64,000 bases of DNA. It comes from Streptomyces bluensis (GTDB taxonomy: Bacteria; Actinomycetota; Actinomycetes; Streptomycetales; Streptomycetaceae). The stretch covers positions 1-64,000 of the forward strand of contig NZ_BMVM01000030.1 in NCBI RefSeq assembly GCF_014650715.1, given 5' to 3'. The notes under the pieces are model-generated. The model was not told the origin of the DNA. It was given only the letters and a program-made list of their open reading frames with translations, and did no database searches. The stretch's first letter is position 1. Each line of letters opens with the position of its first letter. This document shows positions 43,886 to 53,259 of the stretch, piece after piece. A program made the translations under genes and the position numbers.

Positions 43886-44037
43886 CACCCGAAGCCGTCC
43901 AGGGCGCGGCGGCCCGTCGGTCAAGGAGTTGAACACCCAGTTCCCCATATTCTCAAGAGTCCCGGAAGTGCACTGCGCAGGGCTTCGGCGGCCGCGCCGG
44001 CACGGTGTCCGGCGGCCGCCGGACGGGCGGGCCGCGG

Positions 44038-46041
44038 TCAAGGTTCGAGGACGATCATGCGCCGGCTCCAGAGCTCGACAATTTCCGCCGCCAGGCTCTC
44101 CTCCGTGGCGCTCTCCTGCTCCCGGTCGAGGAGGTCCGCCACGGTCACCGGGAATGCGGTAGTCCGCAGCAGTTCCCCTAGGCGGTGCGAGAGAGGTTCG
44201 GAACGGCCGCCAGTCAGCCGGAACCTCAGCGCGTACTGCCCCGTCCCCGCTGCCGCCCCGTCGTCCGCCTCGCGCGTCCACTCCAGGCTCACCTGCGGGG
44301 GCAGCCGCAGCGAGAGTGACCGGTACACGGAGGGGGCGACTGCCCGCTTCGTCACGGCGTACGGCCCGACGAACAGGGCATCGAGGCGCGTGGTGAGGAA
44401 GCAGACGAGGGCGTCCTCGACGCTCTGGACCACGGGCTCGACGTCGTTGTTGAACGACGTGTTGAGGACCACCGGGACGCCTGTCCGCTTCCCGAACTCG
44501 GTGATCACCTCCCAATAGCCGGGGTTGTGATCCCGCTCGATCACCTGGAGCCGGGCCGAGCCGTCGACGTGGGTCACCGCCCCGAGCAGGTCCCGTGCCT
44601 CGGGGCGCACCGCGACCGAGGCGACCATGTAGCGCAGCGGCATGCCGTCCTTGAAGTCAAAGAACCGGGCGGCCTCTTCAGCCACCGTGGCGGGCGCGAA
44701 CGGCCGGTAGGACTCGCGCCGCTTGACGATGGCGTTGATGCGGTCCCGGTTACCGGCGGAGCGCGGGTCGCCGAGAATGCTGCGGTTGCCTAGCGCACGC
44801 GGACCGAACTCGGAGCGGCCCTGCACCCAGCCGATCACCTTGTCCTCGGCGAGGAGGTCGGCAGCCTCGGCGGCCGGATCGGAGGTGTGGCGGACCTCGA
44901 CGAGGGACGACCAGCGGGACAGGGTCCGTTCGACCTCCCGGTCACCACCGATCGACGGGCCCAGGTAGGCGTGGCTCAGCGGGACGGCATGGTAGCGGCG
45001 CGGTGCCCGCGCGGCCGCGACGTAGTGGGCGGCGCCGGCCGAGGCACCCGCGTCGTGGGACGCGGGGTCCACGAACATCTCGTCGAACAGGCCGCTTTGG
45101 AGGATCCGGCCGCTCATGGTGCAGTTGAGCGCCACTCCCCCGCTCAAACACAGCCGGGTGTGGCCGGTCTGCTTCTGGGCCGCAGTCACGACGTGCAGGG
45201 CGATGGTCTCCAGGGCCTCCTGGACGGCGGCGGCGAAGTCCTTGTGCTCCTGGGTGAAGGGGGCGCCCTTGGCCCGGGGGTGGAAACCCTGGTCGACGAA
45301 GTACGGAAGGACGTCGTCGACGTCGAGCTCGTACCCGCCGTCCGGCGTGAGGTCGTAGAGCCGTTGGAAGTGCTTGCGGAAGCGCTCCGGGTTGCCGTAC
45401 GGAGCCAGGCCCATGACCTTGTACTCGTCAAAGAGGCCATAGCCGAGCATTTCGATGGCGGTCCGGTAGAAGAAGCCCAGGGACTCGCGGATCCCGTAGG
45501 TGCGCACGGGCTCCGCGGCCAGGTCGCCGCCACTCCCGGACATCACCGAGATGGACTCCTTCTCCCCCCGCCCGTCCATCACCACCACTAGGGCGTCGGA
45601 GAATCCAGAGTGGTAATAGGTGCCGCTCGCATGGGAGGTGTGGTGGCGTACGAAGTGCAGCAGGGCTGGGTCGATATCGTGCCCCAGCGTCTCAGAAAGG
45701 CGCTCGGTTAGTAACTCCCGAGTATACCTGCGCGGTTGGCGGGGCCGCTCCGCGTAGACGAGGTCCAGATCCTTGTCAAGCTCGGCCTCCGTCCAGTAGA
45801 AGGCGATTCCGTCCAGCTCCGTGGGATTAATTCCGGCTTGTTCCAGGCAGGCCCGTATCCCGTACTCGGGGAATTTATTGGTGTGCTTGACTCGATTCAG
45901 CCGTTCCTCTTCAACCGCCGCCACGACAGCGCCGTCGCTCACTAACGCGGACGCCGAATCGTGGCTCAGCTCGATGGGCCAGTTATCGCCCAACTCATCG
46001 CGCTCCGTGGCAAATCCGCAGCTCAGTCCGAGCACGTTCAT
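44038..46041 (-). CDS. NodU/CmcH-family O-carbamoyltransferase
   Basis: This 667-residue enzyme of the TobZ/CmcH/NodU family transfers carbamoyl from carbamoyl phosphate through carbamoyl-adenylate to a hydroxyl. Family segments include the N-terminal VLGLSCGFATERDELGDNWP, HHTSHASGTYYHSG (metal-binding histidines), VVVMDGRGEKES and the C-terminal SEFGPRALGNRSILGDPR. The ATG at 46041 has GGGAGG about 6 bases upstream. A TTA codon occurs at residue 110 (45712-45714), so translation may depend on bldA. Streptomycin has no carbamate, whereas bluensomycin carries one on its cyclitol. This gene is therefore the main hint that the cluster makes a bluensomycin-type product. Confidence 0.88.
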   Translation of the reverse strand: MNVLGLSCGFATERDELGDNWPIELSHDSASALVSDGAVVAAVEEERLNRVKHTNKFPEYGIRACLEQAGINPTELDGIAFYWTEAELDKDLDLVYAERPRQPRRYTRELLTERLSETLGHDIDPALLHFVRHHTSHASGTYYHSGFSDALVVVMDGRGEKESISVMSGSGGDLAAEPVRTYGIRESLGFFYRTAIEMLGYGLFDEYKVMGLAPYGNPERFRKHFQRLYDLTPDGGYELDVDDVLPYFVDQGFHPRAKGAPFTQEHKDFAAAVQEALETIALHVVTAAQKQTGHTRLCLSGGVALNCTMSGRILQSGLFDEMFVDPASHDAGASAGAAHYVAAARAPRRYHAVPLSHAYLGPSIGGDREVERTLSRWSSLVEVRHTSDPAAEAADLLAEDKVIGWVQGRSEFGPRALGNRSILGDPRSAGNRDRINAIVKRRESYRPFAPATVAEEAARFFDFKDGMPLRYMVASVAVRPEARDLLGAVTHVDGSARLQVIERDHNPGYWEVITEFGKRTGVPVVLNTSFNNDVEPVVQSVEDALVCFLTTRLDALFVGPYAVTKRAVAPSVYRSLSLRLPPQVSLEWTREADDGAAAGTGQYALRFRLTGGRSEPLSHRLGELLRTTAFPVTVADLLDREQESATEESLAAEIVELWSRRMIVLEP

Positions 46042-46232
46042 ACGCACCTCCCGGAGACTGTATCCAGTTCTGGACCGGTTCGGGTGAGCATTTGATCGTG
46101 TACCAGTAAGTGGCGTCAAGCGGCGGCAGACCGCGTGAAGCGCACCCGGCGGCCATGCGACACTCGACCCGCTTGGATAGTTTTTCCATTCACCAGAAGT
46201 TTTCGCCGAGCAGGCAGGAAGGTACGTAACGC

Positions 46233-47162
46233 ATGTTGGCCCAGCAGCCCTTTCTGCTCTATTCCGCGGACGGGAGCCCCCGCCCGCCAGCCGTTCCCAC
46301 TCCCGAGGCACTGGCCTGGGCCCGGGCGTGCACGGGCGGCCGCATTATTTCCGTCGAGCCCCTGGCCGCGGGCGCCGCGCATCACAACGTGGCGCTCACC
46401 GTCCAAGGAAGCCCGCCCCGCCGCATGGTGCTGCGCTGGTCCGCCAGCCGACGGGCCCAGGACGACGTCCGGCGCACAGCGGTCCTCAGGGAAGCTGCAG
46501 TGCTGCTGCTCCTTGAGCACGCGCGGCTCCCCACCCCACGCCTGGTCGCGTCCGATCCCGACGGGACGTGGTGCGGGGCGCCCACACTGCTCATGACGTG
46601 TCTGGAGGGCGGGCAGCCCGACGCGGACACCGCACGGTCGCCGGACTTCGTGTCCCACCTGGCCGAGGCCGCCCATGCCATTCACCGGGTCGACCCGCCG
46701 GCGGCCCCGTCGGACGCCGTGGTTCCGTTCCAGCCGTACAACGACCTGGCGGCCCCCCGGCCACCGAAGCACAGCGGCAACCCGGCCGTGTGGGAGCGCG
46801 CGTTCTCCGCTGTACGGGCAGGAGCGCCGACCGCGCCGACGGTGTTCATGCACCGCGACTTTCACGCGGGCAACACCCTGTGGTCCGGCACCAGGCTGAC
46901 CGGCGTCGTCGACTGGAACACCGCCTCGCTCGGCCCGGCCGCCTTCGATCTGGGCCACATGCGCTGGAATCTCGCCGTCTCGGTCGGCACGGGCTTCGCC
47001 GACGGCTTCGCCGCCCACTACGACAGGCTCGCCGATGCGGCGGTCCACCACCCATACTGGGATGTGGCGGCCGTGGTCGATCTGCTGCCCGACGACGGCC
47101 TTGAGCCGAGGGTCCTTGAGCGCCTTGAGCCGTACCTGGCCGCGGCGCTGGCCCGGCTGTAG
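46233..47162 (+). CDS. Aminoglycoside phosphotransferase-like kinase
   Basis: This 309-residue APH-fold kinase has the Brenner motif MHRDFHAGNTLW (HxDxxxxN) and a metal-binding VVDWNTASLG, with a DLGHMRWN segment after. It is not similar to the APH(6) enzyme of S. griseus as I recall it. It could phosphorylate an intermediate or the product for self-protection. A GGAAGG ribosome site precedes the ATG. It is divergent from the carbamoyltransferase, and a StrR site lies just after it. Confidence 0.75.
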   Translation: MLAQQPFLLYSADGSPRPPAVPTPEALAWARACTGGRIISVEPLAAGAAHHNVALTVQGSPPRRMVLRWSASRRAQDDVRRTAVLREAAVLLLLEHARLPTPRLVASDPDGTWCGAPTLLMTCLEGGQPDADTARSPDFVSHLAEAAHAIHRVDPPAAPSDAVVPFQPYNDLAAPRPPKHSGNPAVWERAFSAVRAGAPTAPTVFMHRDFHAGNTLWSGTRLTGVVDWNTASLGPAAFDLGHMRWNLAVSVGTGFADGFAAHYDRLADAAVHHPYWDVAAVVDLLPDDGLEPRVLERLEPYLAAALARL

Positions 47163-47188
47163 GTGTCAACTCCGGGCCGCTCCGCGTC

Positions 47189-47217
47189 GTTCGACTGTGT
47201 GCCGTGCGCAGTCGAAC
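47189..47217. promoter_or_regulatory. StrR binding site upstream of the APH(3'')-like gene
   Basis: GTTCGACTG-N11-CAGTCGAAC is a perfect match to the palindromic StrR operator of streptomycin clusters. It is centred about 75 bases before the start of the APH(3'')-like gene. Confidence 0.88.
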
Positions 47218-47276
47218 GGAGGACCCCCGGTGAAACAAACTTAATCCTCGCGACAAGTGCAGATAGATTGGCAGAC

Positions 47277-48089
47277 ATGGTTGATTCATCGTCTGCCGTC
47301 AACACGTTACTCAGCGCCGACGGCGGCTGGACGCCGGTCACGGAGGGCGAGTCGGGAGCCAGCGTCTTCCGCTCGGCCGACGGCTCGCGCTACGCCAAAT
47401 GCATCCCGGCCGTGGCGCTGGCCGAACTCGAAGCGGAGCGCGACCGCGTCGACTGGCTCAGCAAGCAGGGCGTGCCCGGCCCGAAGGTCCTGGACTGGCG
47501 TGCCGACGACACCGCTGCGGCCCTGGTGACCAGCGCCGTCGCGGGTATCCCGGCCGACCAGCTCCCGGCCGCGACACTGCTCACCGCGTGGGACGCCATC
47601 ACCGACGCCGTACGCCAGTTGCACACCCTGCCTCCGCAGCAGTGCCCCTTCAGCCGTGACCTGACTCAGATGTACGCCGTGGCCCGCGACGTCGTCGCCC
47701 GCGGCGCTGTCAACCCCGACTTCCTCCCCGTCGAGCAGCAGCAGACCCCTCCTGACGAACTCATCGCCCGCCTCGCCCCGCACCTCGACCAGCGCCTCGC
47801 CCAGGAGGCCCAGGACACCGTCGTCTGCCACGGAGACCTCTGCCTTCCCAACATCATCCTCGACCCCGACACCCTGACCGTCGCGGGCTTCATCGACCTT
47901 GGCCGCCTCGGCCGTGCCGACCGCTACGCCGATCTCGCCCTCCTCCTCGCCTCCGCCCGCCTGGAGAAGTGGACCGACGACGAGCAGACCGACGCCGCGG
48001 AGAAGGCCTTCGCCGAGCGCTACGGCATCACGCTCGACCGCGACCGGGAACGGTTCTACCTGCACCTCGACCCCCTCACCTGGGGGTGA
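47277..48089 (+). CDS. aphE: Aminoglycoside 3''-phosphotransferase, APH(3'')-like
   Basis: This 270-residue enzyme closely follows APH(3'')-I (S. griseus AphE and plasmid StrA). Shared segments include GESGASVFRSADG, AVNPDFLPVEQQQTP, the catalytic VCHGDLCLPN (about residue 185), FIDLGRLGRADRYADLAL and the C-terminal LDPLTWG. It should phosphorylate the 3''-hydroxyl of the N-methyl-L-glucosamine moiety, giving self-resistance. A perfect StrR site upstream would tie resistance to the start of production. The ATG at 47277 is set by homology; the longer in-frame start at 47163 would run across the StrR site. Confidence 0.88.
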   Translation: MVDSSSAVNTLLSADGGWTPVTEGESGASVFRSADGSRYAKCIPAVALAELEAERDRVDWLSKQGVPGPKVLDWRADDTAAALVTSAVAGIPADQLPAATLLTAWDAITDAVRQLHTLPPQQCPFSRDLTQMYAVARDVVARGAVNPDFLPVEQQQTPPDELIARLAPHLDQRLAQEAQDTVVCHGDLCLPNIILDPDTLTVAGFIDLGRLGRADRYADLALLLASARLEKWTDDEQTDAAEKAFAERYGITLDRDRERFYLHLDPLTWG

Positions 48090-48110
48090 TCCCGCACCAG
48101 GCTCACTGAC

Positions 48111-48140
48111 GCACGCGCTCTGCGGCCGCGGAGCGCGTGC
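48111..48140. terminator. Hairpin between convergent genes
   Basis: A perfect 10-bp stem, GCACGCGCTC/GAGCGCGTGC, has a 10-base loop that is itself GC-rich. It lies between the convergent kinase and methyltransferase genes and probably terminates both. Confidence 0.6.
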
Positions 48141-48159
48141 GGCGGCCCGCGCAGAGGCC

Positions 48160-48933
48160 TCAGGCCGTGCCGAGGACGACGAGACGACGGCTGCTGATCG
48201 TGAACGTACCGCCGTCCTCGTCCATTACCCGCGCGTCGGAGAAACCGGCCGTGCGGAACCACTCCACTATTTCCGGGGCGGTGAACATCCGGACGCTGAA
48301 GCCGGCCCGCTCCACCTTTCCGTTCAGGACCGTGATCTTCTCCGAGAAACAGCGGCTGGCCTCGGCATCGAGCTCATGGATCTCCACCGCCATGTCCTCG
48401 CCCCGGCGCAGCACGTCGACGTGCCGGTCGTGGTTGGCTCGCATGCTCGGCACGTGCCGGTACGGCGAATGCATGTCGAGCAGGAACCGGCCGCCGGGAC
48501 GCAGCGCCTGGCGGTAACGGCGCAGGATGTCGCGGTCGGTCTCGTCGTCGAAGTAGCCGAATGAGCTGTACCACGAGACGGCCACATCGAATTCGGCAGT
48601 GAAGGACATCTCCCGCAGGTCGACCTGCCGGTAGTCCACGTCGACGCCCATGGTTCGCGCGCCGTCCGCAGCGTTGGCCAGAAAACGCTCGTCCCGGTCG
48701 ACGCCAACCACGGAATAGCCTTGTGCGGCGAGAATGTTGGCGTGCCGCCCGTGTCCGCACGGAGCGTCCAGGACGTCCATGTTCTGGCCGATATGGCCCA
48801 ACTTGACCATGCGCGCTACTTCCCGCTCACTCAGCTCCACGGTGAGATCGGGAAGGTCGAAGTGGTCATAGTTCTCACCGAAGAGGATTTCCCAATCTAC
48901 GTGCGGCTCTCTGCGCGGTTCTCTGGAATGCAT
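48160..48933 (-). CDS. SAM-dependent methyltransferase, probably the N-methyltransferase of the aminosugar (StsG-like)
   Basis: This 257-residue class I methyltransferase has motif I VLDAPCGHGRHA (residues about 53-64), VVGVDRDERFL (acidic motif II) and FDVAVSWYSSFGYF. The size and placement fit StsG of the streptomycin cluster, proposed to make the N-methyl group of N-methyl-L-glucosamine. The function is inferred from context. A diverged StrR site lies in the promoter gap shared with the StrU-like gene. Confidence 0.78.
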   Translation of the reverse strand: MHSREPRREPHVDWEILFGENYDHFDLPDLTVELSEREVARMVKLGHIGQNMDVLDAPCGHGRHANILAAQGYSVVGVDRDERFLANAADGARTMGVDVDYRQVDLREMSFTAEFDVAVSWYSSFGYFDDETDRDILRRYRQALRPGGRFLLDMHSPYRHVPSMRANHDRHVDVLRRGEDMAVEIHELDAEASRCFSEKITVLNGKVERAGFSVRMFTAPEIVEWFRTAGFSDARVMDEDGGTFTISSRRLVVLGTA

Positions 48934-48987
48934 AATTCACAGGCTAAGACAGCGGAATCCGTATCGGCAACGGTTCAGCACCGGCAC

Positions 48988-49016
48988 GTTCAAGTGCGTA
49001 CGCCGAGTAGTCGAAC
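48988..49016. promoter_or_regulatory. StrR binding site between methyltransferase and StrU-like genes
   Basis: GTTCAAGTG-N11-TAGTCGAAC matches the StrR palindrome at 15 of 18 conserved positions and has the correct 11-base spacer. It lies in the divergent promoter region and could activate both genes. Confidence 0.75.
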
Positions 49017-49189
49017 GCTCTTCCCTAAAGCGCTCTCACTGGGTTTTCCTTTCTTCTCTGGCCCTTACCAACCGGGGAGTTGTCCATGCTGATTCACGAA
49101 TTGCCCCTGGCCGGTACCTCACCAAGTGGCTTACCGGTCCTTCCGGGCCATTTCGGCCCGGCGGCATGCCTCTCCGGGAGGAGGTCGCG

Positions 49190-50476
49190 ATGATCATCGT
49201 CGACAGCGCGCTGCGCAGGCGTGCCGAGGAGCGACGGCCGATCAGGGTCGGCATGGTCGGCGCCGGGTTCATGGGGCGCGGCCTGGTCCGCCATATCGTC
49301 CGCTCGGTGCCCGGGATGCGGGTCGCCGCGATCGCCAACAAGACACTTGCGAACGCCGAGCGCGCGTACACCGAAGCGGGTCTCGAACCGCTGCGGGCAC
49401 GGCATGCGGAGGGCATCGAGGCCGCCGTGGCCGCCGGCCGGCCGGTGGTGACGGAGGACGCCTTCGCGCTGCTCGCCGCCGAAGGCATCGACTGCCTAGT
49501 CGATGTGACCGGCGCCGTGGAGTTCGGCGCCCGGGTCACCGTCGCCGCCGTCGAGCGCGGCCTTCCGGTCGTCACGATGAACGCCGAACTCGACGGGACC
49601 GTCGGCCCGTTGCTCGCCCATCGCGCGCGCCGCGCCGGGGTGCTGCTCACCGCGGCGGATGGCGACCAGCCGGGGGTGCAGGGAAATCTGCTGCGCTTCG
49701 TGCGCAGCCTCGGTGTGACTCCGCTGGTGGCGGGCAACGTGAAGGGCTTCCAGGACGAGCATCGCACGCCCACCACTCAGCAGGTCTGGGCCGACCGCTG
49801 GGGCCAGAACGTCAATATGGTCACGAGCTTCACCGACGGCACGAAGGTCTCCTTCGAGCAGGCCATCGTGGCGAACGCACATGGCCTGACCGTGGCCCGG
49901 CGCGGCATGTACGGCCGCGAGTACACCGGGCACATCGACGCGCTGTCGCAGGTGTACGACGTCGACGAACTCCGCGAACTCGGCGGGGTCGTGGACTATG
50001 TGATCGGCGCCCGGCCCGGCCCCGGCGTCTACGTGCTCGGCACGCATGACGACCCCCGGCAGCGGGACTACCTGGAGCTGTACAAGCTCGGCAAGGGGCC
50101 GCTGTACAGCTTCTACACGCCTTACCACCTCTGTCACTTCGAGGTGCCTCACACGATCGTGCGGGCGGTCGACTTCGCGGACGCGGCCCTGACCCCGCCG
50201 GGCGGGCCGCGGGTGGACGTGGTCGCCACGGCGAAGCGCGACCTGAAGGCCGGAGACATCCTGGACGGCCTCGGCGGCTACGACACCTACGGCGTCGCCG
50301 AGTCCCATGCGGCGACCCGCGCGCAGCGGCTGCTCCCGTTGGGCATCGCCGAGGGCTGTGTGCTGCGCCGGGGCGTCGCCATCGACACGGTGCTCACCTA
50401 TGACGACGTCACGCTGCCGACGGGGCGGCTTATCGACGAACTGCGCAAGGAGCAGGACGAGCTGTTCCCCGCCTGA
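49190..50476 (+). CDS. strU: NAD(P)-dependent oxidoreductase with SAF-like C-terminus (StrU-like)
   Basis: This 428-residue enzyme begins with a Rossmann fold (RVGMVGAGFMGRGLVRHIV). It continues like homoserine-dehydrogenase-related oxidoreductases (VVTMNAELDGTVGPLL) and ends with a SAF-like segment (KRDLKAGDILDGLGGYDTYG). StrU of the streptomycin cluster is an oxidoreductase of unassigned step. It may act in N-methyl-L-glucosamine or cyclitol formation. The ATG at 49190 has a strong GGGAGGAGG site and is preferred to the ATG at 49166. Confidence 0.75.
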   Translation: MIIVDSALRRRAEERRPIRVGMVGAGFMGRGLVRHIVRSVPGMRVAAIANKTLANAERAYTEAGLEPLRARHAEGIEAAVAAGRPVVTEDAFALLAAEGIDCLVDVTGAVEFGARVTVAAVERGLPVVTMNAELDGTVGPLLAHRARRAGVLLTAADGDQPGVQGNLLRFVRSLGVTPLVAGNVKGFQDEHRTPTTQQVWADRWGQNVNMVTSFTDGTKVSFEQAIVANAHGLTVARRGMYGREYTGHIDALSQVYDVDELRELGGVVDYVIGARPGPGVYVLGTHDDPRQRDYLELYKLGKGPLYSFYTPYHLCHFEVPHTIVRAVDFADAALTPPGGPRVDVVATAKRDLKAGDILDGLGGYDTYGVAESHAATRAQRLLPLGIAEGCVLRRGVAIDTVLTYDDVTLPTGRLIDELRKEQDELFPA

Positions 50477-50536
50477 CGGCGCGACACGACGACGCCCGGC
50501 CGCACACAGCGGCCGGGCGTCGTCGTGTCGCGCCGT
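50476..50536. terminator. Bidirectional terminator with a perfect 28-bp stem
   Basis: The left arm is 50476-50503, the loop is ACACA, and the right arm is 50509-50536, with no mismatches. It starts at the last base of the strU-like stop codon and ends next to the strH-like stop, so it serves both convergent genes. Confidence 0.88.
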
Positions 50537-50537
50537 C

Positions 50538-51695
50538 TCACCCCAGCAGGGCACGCCATCGGGAGTCGGTGACGTCCACCCCGGACGAGGAGAGCTTTCC
50601 GCGCAGTCGCTCCCTGAGCTCATCGAGGGTGACGTCGGCTTGCCGCAGGCTCGCCGCGAGCCTCAGGCTGCGCGAGCGGTAGCCGTCGGGGGCGTCGTCG
50701 CGGGCGTTGAAGTCCTCCAGGAGCAGCGCGTCGATATGCGCTGACCAGGGCAGTTCATGACGGCCGGCGGCCAGCTCACCCGGGCGCAGCCGGTGCCAGT
50801 ACGAGATGCCGCCCGCGTGCACCAGCTCGGGCGCGAACACCTTCGTGCCGGGGTAGCTGTGGAAGTGGGCGACGCGCCATCCTGCGGCGAGCGCCATCAG
50901 CTGATAGAGCATCAGGCCGTCGAAGACGACCCGGATGACGGCGTTGCCGTTCTGGGCGTGGTGGTAGCGCTCGTGGCTGCGCACCTCACGGCCGTCGTCG
51001 AGAACGTCGAGCAGGCCGCCCTGCGGAAACGGCAGCCGGTGGCCCTCCAGGGCGAGCACCTGGGCGAGGGCCGCCTCGTGGTGCGGCTCGATCAGGCGGG
51101 CCAGAGCGCCGTCGATTTCCTTCTCCGGGCCCGGCGGAATGTAGGCGTACGCGGCGGGAGAGACGGGCCCGCCGATGGCCCGTTCGATCTCGGGGCGGGC
51201 CCGCGGGTCGAGCGCCATGAACGGCGGTGCGGCCAGCGGGACCGGCCCGTAGGTGAAGGGGCCGCTGACCGCCACGCCCTCCGTCAGCGCGTCGGTGCAG
51301 CGGGTGAACCAGTCGGCCTTCGTGACGAAGCAGTCGCAGTCGACCATGCCGAAGGGCCGGTCGAGATTACGCAGCAGAAGCTCGAAGATCTCGTGGCTGC
51401 CGACCCGCTTGTCGATGTCGAAGGCGGGAAGCCCTCCGCTCATGGTGTCGCGCACCGCGGCCTCTTCCCGTGTCAAGTCGCTGCAGACGAACGCGACGTT
51501 GAGCCCGGGTGGTACGAAGCGCAGGAAGTGGCGTGTGACATGGAGCAGCCCGGAGGTGAAGAAGCAGAACCACACCGGCGCGCCGGTGCTGAGTCCGGAC
51601 AGGAAGTGCTGGAACCGCTGGTCCTCGGCGAGCAGTGCCTCGTCGTAGGAGGCCGGCGCCGCGGCCGCGTCGGTCGGGTGTGTCGTCGTGTTCAT
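50538..51695 (-). CDS. strH: StrH-like protein, candidate glycosyltransferase
   Basis: This 385-residue protein matches the expected size of StrH (about 384). It is the last gene of a strB1-strF-strG-strH-ordered operon, the same order as in S. griseus. StrH has been proposed to attach dihydrostreptose to the streptidine-phosphate acceptor. Visible features include DCDCFVTKADWF, similar to a metal-binding DxD region, and APELVHAGGISYWHRL. The family has no experimentally proven mechanism as far as I know. Confidence 0.78.
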   Translation of the reverse strand: MNTTTHPTDAAAAPASYDEALLAEDQRFQHFLSGLSTGAPVWFCFFTSGLLHVTRHFLRFVPPGLNVAFVCSDLTREEAAVRDTMSGGLPAFDIDKRVGSHEIFELLLRNLDRPFGMVDCDCFVTKADWFTRCTDALTEGVAVSGPFTYGPVPLAAPPFMALDPRARPEIERAIGGPVSPAAYAYIPPGPEKEIDGALARLIEPHHEAALAQVLALEGHRLPFPQGGLLDVLDDGREVRSHERYHHAQNGNAVIRVVFDGLMLYQLMALAAGWRVAHFHSYPGTKVFAPELVHAGGISYWHRLRPGELAAGRHELPWSAHIDALLLEDFNARDDAPDGYRSRSLRLAASLRQADVTLDELRERLRGKLSSSGVDVTDSRWRALLG

Positions 51696-51712
51696 TCCAG
51701 GCCCCAGGCGGT

Positions 51713-52312
51713 TCAGAGAATGTCCCAGTAGTCACCGAGCAGGAACGGCATCCCGAAGGACACCGACGTCCGTTCGTTGGGCCGGTAGCGGTCCCGGGGG
51801 ATGGTGCGGAAGTCCATGCTGACCCGGCTGTGTTCGGTGTCGTTGATGACGTTGCCGTGCCAGGAGTTGGCGCCGTCGAAGACGATGACGTCTCCGTACT
51901 CGGCGTGCACCGGCTCCTTGTCTATCCACAGGGTGTTGCTGCCGTAGGCGCTGGTGAGCGGCACCCAGTAGTTGACCTCGGCCGGGTCGTGGCCGAAGTC
52001 ACGGTCGCGGTGCCACTCGCCCACGGCGAGGGAGTTGCGCAGGTGCACGCGGAAGGTGGGCACCCGCTGCACGTAGTGGCTGTCCGCGTCCCGGCCGAGC
52101 AGTTCCTGGGCGAGCTTGCGATAGAGGGGCGCGACCACGTCGATGTTGTCGTAGAAGCGCCGGTGGTACGGAGTGCTCTGGTCGGTCTCGCGCGTGGCGA
52201 CCTGATCGCTGGCCCCCAGGACCGCCAGGTCGTCCACCGCCATGAGTTCGCGGACCGTCTCGACGAGCGGGATCTTCTGGACGTCGTAACGCAGCCGTGT
52301 GTATGCCGCCAT
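51713..52312 (-). CDS. strG: StrG-like putative Fe(II)/2-oxoglutarate-type oxygenase
   Basis: At 199 residues from the ATG at 52312, it is exactly the length I recall for StrG. It has EWHRDRDFGHD (HxD metal triad start) and, about 60 residues later, NSWHGNVIN with a distal Arg in SMDFRTIPRDRY. This arrangement resembles phytanoyl-CoA-dioxygenase-like enzymes. The role in aminoglycoside biosynthesis is not settled. It sits between strF and strH with short gaps. Confidence 0.82.
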   Translation of the reverse strand: MAAYTRLRYDVQKIPLVETVRELMAVDDLAVLGASDQVATRETDQSTPYHRRFYDNIDVVAPLYRKLAQELLGRDADSHYVQRVPTFRVHLRNSLAVGEWHRDRDFGHDPAEVNYWVPLTSAYGSNTLWIDKEPVHAEYGDVIVFDGANSWHGNVINDTEHSRVSMDFRTIPRDRYRPNERTSVSFGMPFLLGDYWDIL

Positions 52313-52329
52313 GGTCTGTGATCGCCTCC

Positions 52330-53175
52330 TCAGTGTTTCATCCGGCCACGCAGCCGCGTGCACCGCCGGTACCAGCCGTCCACCAGGGAGTCGACGGCCG
52401 GATCACCGGTCTCTCCATCGCTCGTCTCGAACCCCCGGCCCGCCGCACGCAGGGCGAGGCGCCGGGCCGCGACCCGCGCCGGCAGCGCCGGTACCGTCAG
52501 CTCCTCCAGACGGCTGCCGATCCGTTCGAGCGGGCTGAGGTCGAAGAACTGCCTCTGCCAGCGCAGCTCGTTATAACGCCAGTCCTTCAGGCCGTTGAAG
52601 CCCCGCCCGGCGTTGTGGTGCATCACGTCCTGAAGATCCTGCACCGCGACGCGCTTGCCTGCGGCGCGCACCATGCTGGCGAGGATGACGCCGAGCCCTT
52701 CGAAGCCGCGGTAGCGGCCGACAGGGAAGCGGACGTTCTCAATCACCCAGCGGTTGACGCACAGGATCGCATCGTCTACGGCGTGCACCTCGTACCTGTC
52801 GCCTCCGTAGTCGTGCACGCTGGCGTAGTCCGTGATCCGGCCGCGCCGGGTCGGCCTCTCGTTCCACCAGGCCAGGGAGACGGTGTCGGATCCGCCGATG
52901 GAGCCGAGCACGGCGACGGACTCGTCCTGGAAGACCTCGGTGACCACCTCGGCGGGGTTCTTCCGCAGTTCGATGTCGTCGTGGAGCATCACCAGGCCGG
53001 TGATCTCCGAGTGGGCGGCCGCCTGGTCGAACATGGCGTTGTACGCCTCGAAGAGGGACCTCTGGTTGCGCATGGTGTACAGCGGGCTGCCCGGAACCCG
53101 GACGCGTTCGATGCCGGGACGGCAGATACGGTCGAACAGGTCGGACGGGCCGACGCAGACTCCGTAACCGATCAC
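52330..53175 (-). CDS. strF: StrF-like protein, glycosyltransferase-fold domain
   Basis: This 281-residue protein has the StrF domain. A GT-A-like stretch, NAMFDQAAAHSEITGLVMLH, is followed by HDDIEL (a DxD-like metal motif). Then come VHAVDDAILCVNRWVIENV and a YRGFEGLGVILASM segment. StrF in the streptomycin cluster is of uncertain function, an epimerase or glycosyltransferase having been suggested. The GTG start has GGAGG upstream. It lies directly downstream of strB1. Confidence 0.82.
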   Translation of the reverse strand: MIGYGVCVGPSDLFDRICRPGIERVRVPGSPLYTMRNQRSLFEAYNAMFDQAAAHSEITGLVMLHDDIELRKNPAEVVTEVFQDESVAVLGSIGGSDTVSLAWWNERPTRRGRITDYASVHDYGGDRYEVHAVDDAILCVNRWVIENVRFPVGRYRGFEGLGVILASMVRAAGKRVAVQDLQDVMHHNAGRGFNGLKDWRYNELRWQRQFFDLSPLERIGSRLEELTVPALPARVAARRLALRAAGRGFETSDGETGDPAVDSLVDGWYRRCTRLRGRMKH

Positions 53176-53259
53176 GTGGTCAAACCTCCTGTCGCAGCGG
53201 GAGTTGGGGTCGTGCTCCGTGCGGTGCCCCCGGACGCCGCCGCAGGACCGGACGGCGGG

